Shown one piece after another: positions 1 to 5,765 of a stretch of 9,224 bases of DNA; position 1 is the stretch's first letter, and the number at the start of each line of letters is the position of its first letter. The notes beneath the pieces were generated by a model. That model did not search any database, was not told the origin of the DNA, and saw only the letters and a list, made by a program, of their open reading frames with translations. Location: NCBI GenBank assembly GCA_012032575.1, contig JAAUSP010000288.1:1-9224 (forward strand). Reading direction: 5' to 3'. Position numbers and translations under genes: made by a program. The DNA is from Anaerolineales bacterium. Lineage in GTDB: Bacteria > Chloroflexota > Anaerolineae > 4572-78 > J111.

Positions 1-1
1 C

Positions 2-274
2 CTCGAGCCTTGGTCCCGCCGGGCCAATTTGTTGCTGAGTGGGATTCGCCTGGCCCACACTCAAAATCGGGTTTTGCGCATCGGCTCCTGCCGCATCCAG
101 ATTTGGGGCGAGACCAAGCCGTGCGAGCAAATGGACGACGCCTGGCTGGGCCTGAAGGAGGCTATGTACGGCAACTGGGCCGGCGGCGCGTTTGGCGTCA
201 TTTTGGATGACGGCGAAATTGCCGTCGGCGATATAGTGGAGTGGGTGGAGGAAGAAGGGAGACAACCTCAATGA
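2..274 (+). CDS. MOSC domain protein, C-terminal fragment (5' end outside window)
   Basis: An open frame enters from the left edge and gives 90 residues to a TGA. It has the end of a MOSC domain: PWSRRANLLLSGI, then GETKPCEQM with the conserved domain cysteine (residue 41 of the fragment), then a glycine-rich GGAFGVILDDGEIAVGDIVEW ending. MOSC domains are related to the C-terminal domain of molybdenum cofactor sulfurases and occur in YiiM/YcbX/mARC-like proteins, where the cysteine binds sulfur or a molybdenum cofactor. Only about 10 residues follow the domain, so there is no C-terminal ferredoxin as in YcbX; anything N-terminal is unseen. The TGA overlaps the ATG of the Rieske oxygenase gene (ATGA), suggesting translational coupling. 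Family assignment is good; substrate and exact role cannot be told. Confidence 0.75.
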   Translation, partial: LEPWSRRANLLLSGIRLAHTQNRVLRIGSCRIQIWGETKPCEQMDDAWLGLKEAMYGNWAGGAFGVILDDGEIAVGDIVEWVEEEGRQPQ

Positions 275-1386
275 GCCATCTCGATCTGAGCGATTTCAAA
301 CCGACCGCCAATCTGGCCCGCGCTTCGACCTTGCCGGCGCGCTGGTATACCGAGCCACAATTTTTAGAGCTGGAGAAGGAAAAGATTTTCTGGAAAACGT
401 GGCAGTTGGTCGGGCGGGTGGATATGGTTTCCCGACCGGGCGATTTTTTCACCTATGATCTATTGGGCGAGCCGATGCTGGTAACGCGGGGGGTGGATAA
501 CCAGATCCGGGCGTTTTTCAATGTTTGCCCCCATCGAGCCGGGCCGGTGGCGCTGGGCAAGGGCAACCGCAAAAGTTTGCAGTGTCGCTACCACGGCTGG
601 ACTTATGGCCTCGATGGCCGGCTGCTAACCCAGCCCGAATTTGAAGGGGTGGAAGATTGGCGCAAAGAGGATGTTTGCCTGGCGTCGGTACGGGTGGAGG
701 TCTGGGGGCCGTTTGTGTTTGTTAACCTCGACCCGGAGTCGCCGCCGCTGGCCGAAATTTTTGGGGCCATTCCCGACGAAGTCAACCGGGCCGGGTTTCA
801 GCCGGAGCAGATGCAGTTGGTCGAGCGGCGGGATTACGTGGTTGAGTCAAACTGGAAAGTTTACGTGGACAACTACCTCGAAGGCTATCACATCCCCATT
901 GCTCATCCCGGCCTTTTCCGCGAGATTGATTACGACCAGTACCGGGTGGACAATTTCCGCTACTATGCCTCGCAGTACGCGCCCATTCGCCCGCTGCGCC
1001 CCAGCGATAACCTGCCGGGCCGCGACCGGCGCTACCTCCGCACCGAAGAAGAGTCCCAGGCGCTTTACTACTGGGTTTTTCCCAATTTGATGTTGAACTT
1101 TTACCCCGACAACATGCAGATCAACATCATCGTTCCGCTCAGCCACGAGCGCACTTTGACTATCTTCGAGTGGTATTTCAAACAGCCCGGCAGCGGCGAA
1201 GGCTGGGAAAGTATGCAGCAGTCGATCGCCTTTAGCGACCAGGTGCAAAAAGAGGATATGGAAATCTGTGAGACGGTACAAAAGGGCTTAAAGTCGCGTT
1301 CGTACAAGCAGGGGCGGTTTTCGGTCAAGCGGGAGAATGGGGTCCACCATTTTCAAGCATTGGTGCATGAGTTTTTGATCAAATAG
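271..1386 (+). CDS. Rieske [2Fe-2S] non-heme iron oxygenase, large subunit (CntA/GbcA-like)
   Basis: 371 residues, the usual length for a ring-hydroxylating/quaternary-amine oxygenase alpha subunit. The Rieske domain (about 35-150) has C86-P-H88 and C105-R-Y-H108. The catalytic domain carries the mononuclear iron ligands H207 and H212 in GYHIPIAH and very probably D329 in QKEDMEICETVQKGL. The residue that bridges the Rieske cluster to the iron is glutamate (E204 in LEGYH) rather than the aspartate of naphthalene dioxygenase; glutamate there is known for carnitine monooxygenase CntA. The EDMEICETVQ.GL motif also resembles choline monooxygenase and GbcA/stachydrine demethylase proteins. The inferred reaction is O2-dependent hydroxylation or N-demethylation of a small, perhaps quaternary-amine, substrate in the cytoplasm. 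No reductase gene is visible here. I chose the ATG at 271 (GGGAG 9 nt upstream, overlapping the MOSC stop) over an in-frame ATG at 241. Confidence 0.88.
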   Translation: MSHLDLSDFKPTANLARASTLPARWYTEPQFLELEKEKIFWKTWQLVGRVDMVSRPGDFFTYDLLGEPMLVTRGVDNQIRAFFNVCPHRAGPVALGKGNRKSLQCRYHGWTYGLDGRLLTQPEFEGVEDWRKEDVCLASVRVEVWGPFVFVNLDPESPPLAEIFGAIPDEVNRAGFQPEQMQLVERRDYVVESNWKVYVDNYLEGYHIPIAHPGLFREIDYDQYRVDNFRYYASQYAPIRPLRPSDNLPGRDRRYLRTEEESQALYYWVFPNLMLNFYPDNMQINIIVPLSHERTLTIFEWYFKQPGSGEGWESMQQSIAFSDQVQKEDMEICETVQKGLKSRSYKQGRFSVKRENGVHHFQALVHEFLIK

Positions 1387-1403
1387 AAGAGGCCGCCTGC
1401 CTG

Positions 1404-1931
1404 TCAGGCATGAATCGTGCCATTGGGCATAATCGCCCCCTTGAGGCTTTTGGCTCGATTCAATTGCTCTTCGGTTACATTCGCGCCGCGCATATCGGCC
1501 CGGATGAGGTTGGCCCCTTCCAGGTCGGCCCGGCGCATATCGGCCACATTCAGACCGGCCCCCCGCAAGGTAGTTTCGATCAGGGTAGCCCCGGTGAGGA
1601 AGGCGTCGGTCAAATTGGCATTGCGCAGGTTGGCATCGAGTAAATCCACTCCACGCAGGTTGGCTTTGACCAGGCTAGCCCCCAAAAGTTCGGTATTTTT
1701 CATTCTGGCTCTGGTCAAATCGGCTTCATTCAGGATAGCTCCGGTCAAATCAGCGCCTTGCAGATTGGTTTCGCTCAGGTTGGCCCCCCGCAAATTGGCG
1801 TAGCGCAAATTAACCTGGCTCAGATCAGTCCCGCTAAAATCAGCCTGACTCAAATCGGCGTTGCGCAGGTCCGGTACTTCACCTTTGGCTCGGGCCGAAG
1901 CGATCAATTGTAAAAGTTCTTCAGGCTTCAT
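1404..1931 (-). CDS. Pentapeptide-repeat protein
   Basis: 175 residues. After a short helical N-terminus (MKPEELLQLIASARAKG), about 26 consecutive A(D/N)LXX-type pentapeptides run from residue 25 to about 152, predicted to form a right-handed quadrilateral beta-helix. The tail (VTEEQLNRAKSLKGAIMPNG) is the capping segment common in bacterial pentapeptide proteins. There is no signal peptide or membrane segment. Related proteins range from DNA-gyrase-protecting Qnr/MfpA types to proteins of unknown role, and nothing here decides between these. It is the last gene of an operon after two DmpA-type peptidases. Two starts compete: ATG at 1931 with AAAGGGG 5 nt upstream (chosen), and ATG at 1970, which overlaps the preceding gene's TGA (ATGA) but has its purine run directly against the start codon. 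The longer form would add 13 residues. Confidence 0.85.
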   Translation of the reverse strand: MKPEELLQLIASARAKGEVPDLRNADLSQADFSGTDLSQVNLRYANLRGANLSETNLQGADLTGAILNEADLTRARMKNTELLGASLVKANLRGVDLLDANLRNANLTDAFLTGATLIETTLRGAGLNVADMRRADLEGANLIRADMRGANVTEEQLNRAKSLKGAIMPNGTIHA

Positions 1932-1966
1932 CAGATCCCCTTTAATCCCACCCCACTCCTGCGAGT

Positions 1967-3043
1967 TCATCCTTCCAGCCTGTATTTTACCACCAATCGC
2001 TGTAATTCGGCTAATGGCAGCGCGTGCGCCGTGCGACCCCTGAAACCGGTCAGCGTCTCGGCGGCGGTCAGAGCGTTGAGAATAGACTCTTCGACTGCCT
2101 CGGCCACGGCCTCAAAGAAAAGGTTCAGATGGTGGTGCGGGACCATCTTCAAATCGTACAGACCCTCGCCGCTGCCGGGGAAATGGTTGCCGGTGGCAAA
2201 GGCCAGAAAAATATCGCCGCTGCCGTTGTGCCCCACCCCGCCCACGCGAGCCAGCCCAACCGTGGCCCGCTGGGCCAGCCGTTTGCATTGCACCGGCAGC
2301 AGCGGCGCATCGGTGGCGACGACGACAATAATGGACCCACCCTGCGGCGGCTCCGTCCAGGGCAGCGGGGTGTGCTCTGGCCCCAGCACGCGACCCACCG
2401 GCAGGCCATCCACCCGCAGCAGCGCCCGGTCGCCGTAATTGGTTTGCACCAGCGCTCCAACCGTGTAGCGGCCGCTGGGACATACAACCTGCCGTGAAGC
2501 CGTGCCGATGCCGCCTTTAAAATCGTGACAAATCATGCCCGTCCCCCCACCGACATTGCCCTCGGCCACCGGCCCGCCTTTGGCCGTGCTCAACGCCTCG
2601 TAGACGTGGGCTTTGGTTAAATGGAAGGCGTCAATATCGTTGAGCCAGCCGTCGTAAGTTTCGGCCACCACTGGCAGGGCGGAACTATCGGACAGATCAT
2701 TCTCTTTCGCATAAGCAACAAGACTATCCCGCACAATCCCCACCTGATGCGAATTGGTAATGCCGATGGGGTAGCACAACAGCCCGGACTCGCTCAGCCA
2801 ATGGACGCCGGTCATCTCGCCGGTGCCGTTGAAGGTGTGATAGGCGGCAAAGGCGTTGTCGGTCCAGATGTCGCCCTCGCGGGGCACAATCATCGTCACC
2901 CCGGTGCGGGCGACTCGCGGTTCATCGTAAATCAGGGTGGTGTGGCCCACCCATACGCCCGACACATCGGTGATGGCGTTGTGCGGGCCAGGCGGCAGAG
3001 TGCCGATGGTAATGCCTAAATCGCGTAAACGGGCGCGGGTCAT
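1967..3043 (-). CDS. P1/S58 family self-processing aminopeptidase (DmpA-like), downstream copy
   Basis: 358 residues, near the 375 of Ochrobactrum DmpA (L-aminopeptidase/D-amidase-esterase). The family is made as a precursor that cuts itself before a serine, which becomes the N-terminal nucleophile of the small subunit. Here the site is G236-S237 in QGGSIIVVVATDAPLLP. S275 and D277 in GHNGSGDIFL lie 38 and 40 residues after it, the same spacing as DmpA S250 to S288/D290. N202 (QTNYG) and Y130 (AETYDGW) are the likely oxyanion and tyrosine positions. Other family landmarks are HNAITDV.GV.VGH and GNVGGGTGM. There is no signal peptide. By my ungapped hand count it is about 69% identical to the copy just upstream. 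Its ribosome site AAGGAG is formed by the last two codons of that gene. Likely role: release of N-terminal residues from small peptides, amides or beta-peptides; specificity unknown. Confidence 0.92.
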   Translation of the reverse strand: MTRARLRDLGITIGTLPPGPHNAITDVSGVWVGHTTLIYDEPRVARTGVTMIVPREGDIWTDNAFAAYHTFNGTGEMTGVHWLSESGLLCYPIGITNSHQVGIVRDSLVAYAKENDLSDSSALPVVAETYDGWLNDIDAFHLTKAHVYEALSTAKGGPVAEGNVGGGTGMICHDFKGGIGTASRQVVCPSGRYTVGALVQTNYGDRALLRVDGLPVGRVLGPEHTPLPWTEPPQGGSIIVVVATDAPLLPVQCKRLAQRATVGLARVGGVGHNGSGDIFLAFATGNHFPGSGEGLYDLKMVPHHHLNLFFEAVAEAVEESILNALTAAETLTGFRGRTAHALPLAELQRLVVKYRLEG

Positions 3044-3046
3044 AGC

Positions 3047-4132
3047 CTACTCCTTTTGGTCCGAAGGCCGGTACCTGGCCATCACCCGCTGCAACTTGTC
3101 GAGCGGCATTTCGTAGGCAGTGCGGCCTTTGAAGCCGGTCATCGTTGCGGCCATCGTGATGGCATTGAGAATAGCCTCCTCGACGGCTTCGGCGACGGCC
3201 TCGAAAAAGGGGTTGAGGTGTTCGTTGGGTAACATTTGCAGCGGGCGCGGGCCGGTGGGATTGGTCAGAATTTGGTTGCCGGTGGCAAAACAGAGAAAAA
3301 TATCGCCGCTGCCGTTGTGTCCAATACCGCCAACACGGGCCAGCCCAACGGTTGCACGCTGGGCCAGACGTTTACACTGCATAGGCAAAATGGGCGCGTC
3401 GGTGGCGATGATGACAATAATCGAGCCGCCCTGGGGCGGTTCTTCCCAGGGCAGGGGGACAATCTCCGGGCCAAGCTCGCGGCCCACCGGCACCCCATCC
3501 ACCCGCAGGGCCTCGCGGTCGCCGTGATTGGCCTGCACCAGCACCCCGACAATATACTGACCGCTTTTGCTGTCAACCAGGCGCGAAGCCGTGCCGATGC
3601 CGCCTTTGAAGTCGTGACAGATCATGCCGGTCCCGCTGCCCACATTGCCTTCTTCGACGGCTCCGCTGTGAGCAATGGCCAGGGCGGCGTGAACGTGCTC
3701 TTCGGTCAGGTGAAAGGCGTCAATATCGCTCAGCCAGCCGTCGTAGGTTTCGGCCACGATGGGCAGCTTGAAGCCCCGGCTCTCGAAATTTTCCACATCG
3801 TGCCAGATCAGGGCATCGCGGACCACGCCGACCTGGTTGGTGTTGGTCAGGCCGATGGGCGAACCGAGCATGCCCGACTCTTCCAGCCAGAGCAGGCCGG
3901 TCATCTCGCCGTTGCCGTTGAAGGAATGATAGCCGGCAAAGGCCCGGTCGTCGCGGATTTCGTCCTCGCGCGGCACAATAACCGTGACGCCGGTGCGGGC
4001 GATATATGGTTCGTCAAAAATTACGGTGGTGTGGCCCACCAGCACCCCCGGCACATCGGTGATGGCGTTGTGCGGCCCGGTCGGCATCGAGCCGATGATA
4101 ATCCCCAAATTTCGCAGGCGTTTACGTGTCAT
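3047..4132 (-). CDS. P1/S58 family self-processing aminopeptidase (DmpA-like), upstream copy
   Basis: 361 residues and first gene of the minus-strand operon; its paralogue follows after 3 bp. It keeps every landmark of the family: G236-S237 autoprocessing site and nucleophile in QGGSIIVIIATDAPILP, S275 and D277 in GHNGSGDIFL, N202 in QANHGDR, Y130 in AETYDGW, and GNVGSGTGM. It aligns with the second copy without gaps for at least 350 residues. The differences cluster at about 111-122, 153-160 and 287-300, while the active-site segments are nearly identical, so both copies are probably active and may differ in substrate entry. ATG at 4132 is preceded by AAGGAG with 7 nt spacing. A promoter with an extended -10 lies just upstream. 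It is probably cytoplasmic. Family certainty is high; the physiological substrate is unknown. Confidence 0.92.
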   Translation of the reverse strand: MTRKRLRNLGIIIGSMPTGPHNAITDVPGVLVGHTTVIFDEPYIARTGVTVIVPREDEIRDDRAFAGYHSFNGNGEMTGLLWLEESGMLGSPIGLTNTNQVGVVRDALIWHDVENFESRGFKLPIVAETYDGWLSDIDAFHLTEEHVHAALAIAHSGAVEEGNVGSGTGMICHDFKGGIGTASRLVDSKSGQYIVGVLVQANHGDREALRVDGVPVGRELGPEIVPLPWEEPPQGGSIIVIIATDAPILPMQCKRLAQRATVGLARVGGIGHNGSGDIFLCFATGNQILTNPTGPRPLQMLPNEHLNPFFEAVAEAVEEAILNAITMAATMTGFKGRTAYEMPLDKLQRVMARYRPSDQKE

Positions 4133-4162
4133 AATATGTCTCCTTAAATTTTAGCCTGCTCC

Positions 4163-4192
4163 AATCTAGCACAGAGAGTATAGTTTGGTCAA
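4163..4192 (-). promoter_or_regulatory. Predicted sigma70-type promoter of the peptidase/pentapeptide operon
   Basis: Reading the minus strand, TTGACC is followed after 18 bp by TAGATT, which has an upstream TGC (extended -10). Transcription would begin about 20-25 nt before the ATG at 4132, leaving a short leader holding AAGGAG. A second possible -10 (TATACT, 4182-4177) with AAGACA 18 bp upstream lies within the same stretch. Based on consensus matching only. Confidence 0.42.
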
Positions 4193-4204
4193 GTTGCGTT
4201 TGTC

Positions 4205-4233
4205 TTGACAGGCATGATTATTTCTGTTATATT
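4205..4233 (+). promoter_or_regulatory. Predicted sigma70-type promoter, plus strand, back to back with the operon promoter
   Basis: TTGACA, 17 bp, TATATT: a perfect -35, the optimal spacer and 5 of 6 in the -10. Its -35 is only 12 bp from the -35 of the divergent promoter. The next plus-strand gene with a good ribosome site starts about 400 nt further on at 4635, so the promoter would give a long leader or a separate RNA. Consensus matching only. Confidence 0.42.
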
Positions 4234-4261
4234 GAGCACAGTCACCCAATCCATACCCTAC

Positions 4262-4358
4262 GATGGGCGAGTGAGGATAGCGCTTGCTCATCATACTTCT
4301 CATCGTTACCCTGCTTAAATTGCCTGACGACTCATCTAATTCTGCGAAAATAGTCAGG
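4262..4358 (+). other. Possible structured plus-strand leader or small RNA
   Basis: Two potential stems lie just downstream of the plus-strand promoter. GATGGGCGAG (4262-4271) can pair fully with CTTGCTCATC (4283-4292), giving 10 bp with an 11-nt loop. Two of those pairs are G-U, so the stem is complete only in plus-strand RNA. CCTGAC (4323-4328) can pair with GTCAGG (4353-4358). CGATG (4261-4265) could instead pair with CATCG (4301-4305), giving an alternative fold. There is no plausible reading frame on the plus strand here. I do not recognise a known riboswitch or RNA family. A chance fold is possible. Confidence 0.25.
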
Positions 4359-4395
4359 TAAACACGCCTCTTTCGTAATTTATAATGCTTTTCTC

Positions 4396-4487
4396 GTATC
4401 TTCTCAATAATTCGGGGTAGGGGCACGGCCTTGCGCCTGCCCCACGAGGCGACCGCAAGGGTTCGCCCCTACATATTGAGAAGATAC
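4396..4487. repeat. 92-bp nested palindromic element
   Basis: Outer arms GTATCTTCTCAATA (4396-4409) and TATTGAGAAGATAC (4474-4487) are a perfect 14-bp inverted repeat. Inside, GTAGGGGC (4417-4424) pairs with GCCCCTAC (4465-4472), and CCTTGCG (4429-4435) with CGCAAGG (4454-4460). The inner part is GC-rich within AT-rich surroundings. The GTAGGGGC/GCCCCTAC ends resemble short palindromic elements dispersed between genes in some bacteria; this comparison is from memory. There is no T-run after it, so it is not a typical terminator. As RNA it would form one long hairpin. Confidence 0.7.
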
Positions 4488-4510
4488 CTTTTCTCAAAGA
4501 GGAGAAACTA

Positions 4511-4609
4511 TTGGACGCTGGTCGTACTTACCTTCTATTGGTTTGGTCCCATCCTTCTATTACTCAACCCAAAGGTATTTTAGCAACCATTAACCAAAAT
4601 TTTGCTTAA
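4511..4609 (+). CDS. Possible 32-residue leader ORF (TTG start)
   Basis: A TTG at 4511 has AGGAG six bases upstream (4500-4504) and opens a 32-residue frame starting with (M)DAGRTYLLLVWSHP and ending at a TAA at 4607, 25 bp before the L12-like gene. I do not recognise the product. The same frame is open upstream into the palindromic element without an ATG, so it could also be the tail of a decayed gene. A good ribosome site is the only positive evidence, and chance is a serious alternative. Confidence 0.15.
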   Translation: MDAGRTYLLLVWSHPSITQPKGILATINQNFA

Positions 4610-4634
4610 CTGTTTGTTTTTTCGGGAGCGACCC

Positions 4635-4898
4635 ATGAGCGATGCCGCTGAATATTCCCAACTCTATCAATTAATGCAGAAGGTGGCGCGGCTGGAGCAG
4701 AAAATAGATTTCATTTTGCAACACCTGGATTTGGAGTATCGGGAGCAGGATGAACCTGCGCCCGCCTACATCGGCCAAATCCGCTCGCTTTTGCAGCAGG
4801 GCAACAAAATCGAGGCAATCAAAATTTATCGCGAAGCCACGGGGGTGGGCCTGGCCGAAGCCAAAGCGGCGGTTGAAGCCATTGAAGCAGGGCGTTGA
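4635..4898 (+). CDS. Small protein with ribosomal L7/L12 C-terminal-like domain
   Basis: 87 residues. Residues about 8-35 form a likely amphipathic helix or coiled coil (YQLMQKVARLEQKIDFILQH). After a Pro-rich linker (EPAPAY), residues 45-85 match the ribosomal bL12 C-terminal domain: GNKIEAIKIYREATGVGLAEAKAAVE parallels the KVxVIKxVRxxTGLGLKEAKxxVE signature. It lacks the bL12 N-terminal dimerisation domain and Ala-rich hinge, so it is not the ribosomal stalk protein. Stand-alone proteins of this type are known in several phyla with unknown function, and dimerisation through the coiled coil is an inference. The ATG at 4635 has GGGAG 6 nt upstream and is preferred over an in-frame ATG at 4602 that adds 11 residues without a ribosome site. 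The gene ends 5 bp before the carbonic anhydrase ATG, so the two are very probably cotranscribed. Confidence 0.8.
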   Translation: MSDAAEYSQLYQLMQKVARLEQKIDFILQHLDLEYREQDEPAPAYIGQIRSLLQQGNKIEAIKIYREATGVGLAEAKAAVEAIEAGR

Positions 4899-4903
4899 CT
4901 ACC

Positions 4904-5527
4904 ATGACCCGCCGCCCTTTTCAACCCATCGCCGGGGCTGAGTCGCTGCGCCGGCTACTGCTTGGTAATCTGCGCTACGTTAACAACAAAGCCACCGATG
5001 CCAACGAAGGCGCTCCGCGTCGCAGCGAAGTGGCCCAGGTTCAGGATCCTTTTGCCATAATTTTTGGCTGTGTTGACTCGCGGGTGCCGCCGGAAATTAT
5101 TTTTGATTGCGGCCCGGGTGATCTGTTTGTCATTCGCACCGCCGGGCAGGTGATTGACCAGGCCGTACTGACCAGCATCGAATTCGGGGTGCTGGAATTG
5201 GGCATCCCCCTGATTATGGTGTTGGGCCACGAACGCTGCGGCGCGGTCAAAGCTGCCGTCGAGGCCATAGAAGCTCACGCCGACGAAGCAGGTCAATTTA
5301 GCTGGTTAATCAAGCATATTCGTCCGGCGATACACAAAGCCAAAGAAATGCGCGGCGATCTGCTTAATAATGCCATCAGGGCCAATATTCAGTTAACCGT
5401 CCAGGCTTTACGCGATGCGCCGGTTCTGGCCCCGGTACGAGATAAAGGCCAGTTACGCATTGTCGGCGCATATTATGACCTGGACAGCGGCCGGGTAATG
5501 TTAACCCCGCTGCCGGAGGCGTGGTAA
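4904..5527 (+). CDS. Beta-class carbonic anhydrase
   Basis: 207 residues, normal for a bacterial beta-carbonic anhydrase, which hydrates CO2 to bicarbonate with zinc. The zinc ligands and catalytic dyad are visible: C56-V-D58-S-R60 in FGCVDSRVPPE, then H109-E-R-C112 in LGHERCGAV. The zinc ligands should be C56, H109 and C112, with D58/R60 as the dyad. Further family motifs are PGDLFVIRTAGQ and the LGN.RY segment near the N-terminus. No signal peptide is seen, so it should be cytoplasmic. It follows the L12-like gene after 5 bp. A TTG at 4895 overlapping that gene's TGA would add three residues; I chose the ATG at 4904, though its ribosome site is weak (AGGG), which suggests dependence on translation of the upstream gene. 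Likely supplies bicarbonate for carboxylations or pH balance. Confidence 0.92.
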   Translation: MTRRPFQPIAGAESLRRLLLGNLRYVNNKATDANEGAPRRSEVAQVQDPFAIIFGCVDSRVPPEIIFDCGPGDLFVIRTAGQVIDQAVLTSIEFGVLELGIPLIMVLGHERCGAVKAAVEAIEAHADEAGQFSWLIKHIRPAIHKAKEMRGDLLNNAIRANIQLTVQALRDAPVLAPVRDKGQLRIVGAYYDLDSGRVMLTPLPEAW

Positions 5528-5541
5528 TAAAAACCGACAGT

Positions 5542-5605
5542 GACCGGAGACCGCTGACCGGCTGCTTGCTATCCTTCGCCGGTCTCCCGTCCCCGGTCCC
5601 CGGTC
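5542..5605. repeat. Dyad array of 7-nt repeats (GACCGNN / CGGTCNN)
   Basis: GACCG occurs at 5542, 5549 and 5556, exactly 7 bp apart. After a 19-bp gap its complement CGGTC occurs at 5580, 5594 and 5601, with a one-base variant (CCGTC) at 5587, again on a 7-bp period. The two halves can pair in several registers to form a GC-rich hairpin just after the carbonic anhydrase stop. It may act in 3' end stability or be a mobile or slippage-prone repeat; it has no function I can name. Confidence 0.65.
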
Positions 5606-5658
5606 TATTTTCTTAGGAGTGTTCACGGGCGGGGGCACGCCACCAAGAATGAAAAGTG

Positions 5659-5720
5659 GGGGAACTCGTAGGAACTCATAGGAACTTACCCCACGAGTTC
5701 CCCTGAGTTCCCACGAGTTA
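5659..5720. repeat. Dyad array of about 10-nt repeats (GGAACTCRTA / complement)
   Basis: GGAACTCGTA (5662), GGAACTCATA (5672) and GGAACTTACC (5682) are spaced 10 bp apart. They face inverted copies: ACGAGTTCCC (5694), TGAGTTCCC (5704) and ACGAGTT (5713). GGGAACTCGT and ACGAGTTCCC form a perfect 10-bp pair. The layout repeats that of the 7-nt array about 55 bp upstream with a different unit. Confidence 0.65.
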
Positions 5721-5732
5721 TTTTCGAAGGAG

Positions 5733-5764
5733 GAGCAAAACTGTTTTGCTCTTTTTTCTTTTTT
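5733..5764 (+). terminator. Intrinsic terminator after the carbonic anhydrase gene
   Basis: GAGCAAAA (5733-5740), loop CTG, TTTTGCTC (5744-5751), followed by TTTTTTCTTTTTT. Stem plus T-run is correct only for plus-strand transcription. It lies directly before the 3' end of the convergent regulator gene, 206 bp after the carbonic anhydrase stop, beyond the two repeat arrays. Confidence 0.8.
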
Positions 5765-5765
5765 G

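Noticed and set aside
241..270. N-terminal extension of the Rieske protein from an ATG at 241
   Set aside because: The added residues (MGGGRRETTS) overlap the MOSC frame and have no ribosome site; the ATG at 271 has GGGAG in place and an ATGA overlap.
1395..1409. GCCTG-CCTGT-CAGGC hairpin between the convergent Rieske and pentapeptide genes, considered as a bidirectional terminator
   Set aside because: The stem is only 5 bp, it overlaps the pentapeptide stop codon and there is no T-run on either side.
1404..1931. 15-bp periodicity considered as a DNA-level tandem repeat on the plus strand
   Set aside because: It is fully explained by the pentapeptide code on the minus strand; the plus-strand frames through it are shadows.
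2024..2497. Plus-strand frames of 135-157 residues opposite the downstream peptidase
   Set aside because: Antisense shadows of a well supported gene; an almost identical antisense frame appears opposite the paralogue, as expected from the shared coding sequence.
3236..4147. 303-residue open frame on the plus strand antisense to the upstream peptidase gene
   Set aside because: It is a mirror of a GC-rich conserved gene, has low-complexity His/Ala/Gly content, no family resemblance and no ribosome site, while the minus-strand frame has complete catalytic motifs.
4166..4426. 86-residue minus-strand frame
   Set aside because: It would start at a GTG inside the nested palindrome, has no convincing ribosome site, overlaps both predicted promoters and resembles no family.
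5542..5720. Repeat arrays considered as a CRISPR or an integron-type site
   Set aside because: Units are 7-10 nt with no unique spacers of about 30 bp, half of them are inverted, and no cas or integrase gene is near.
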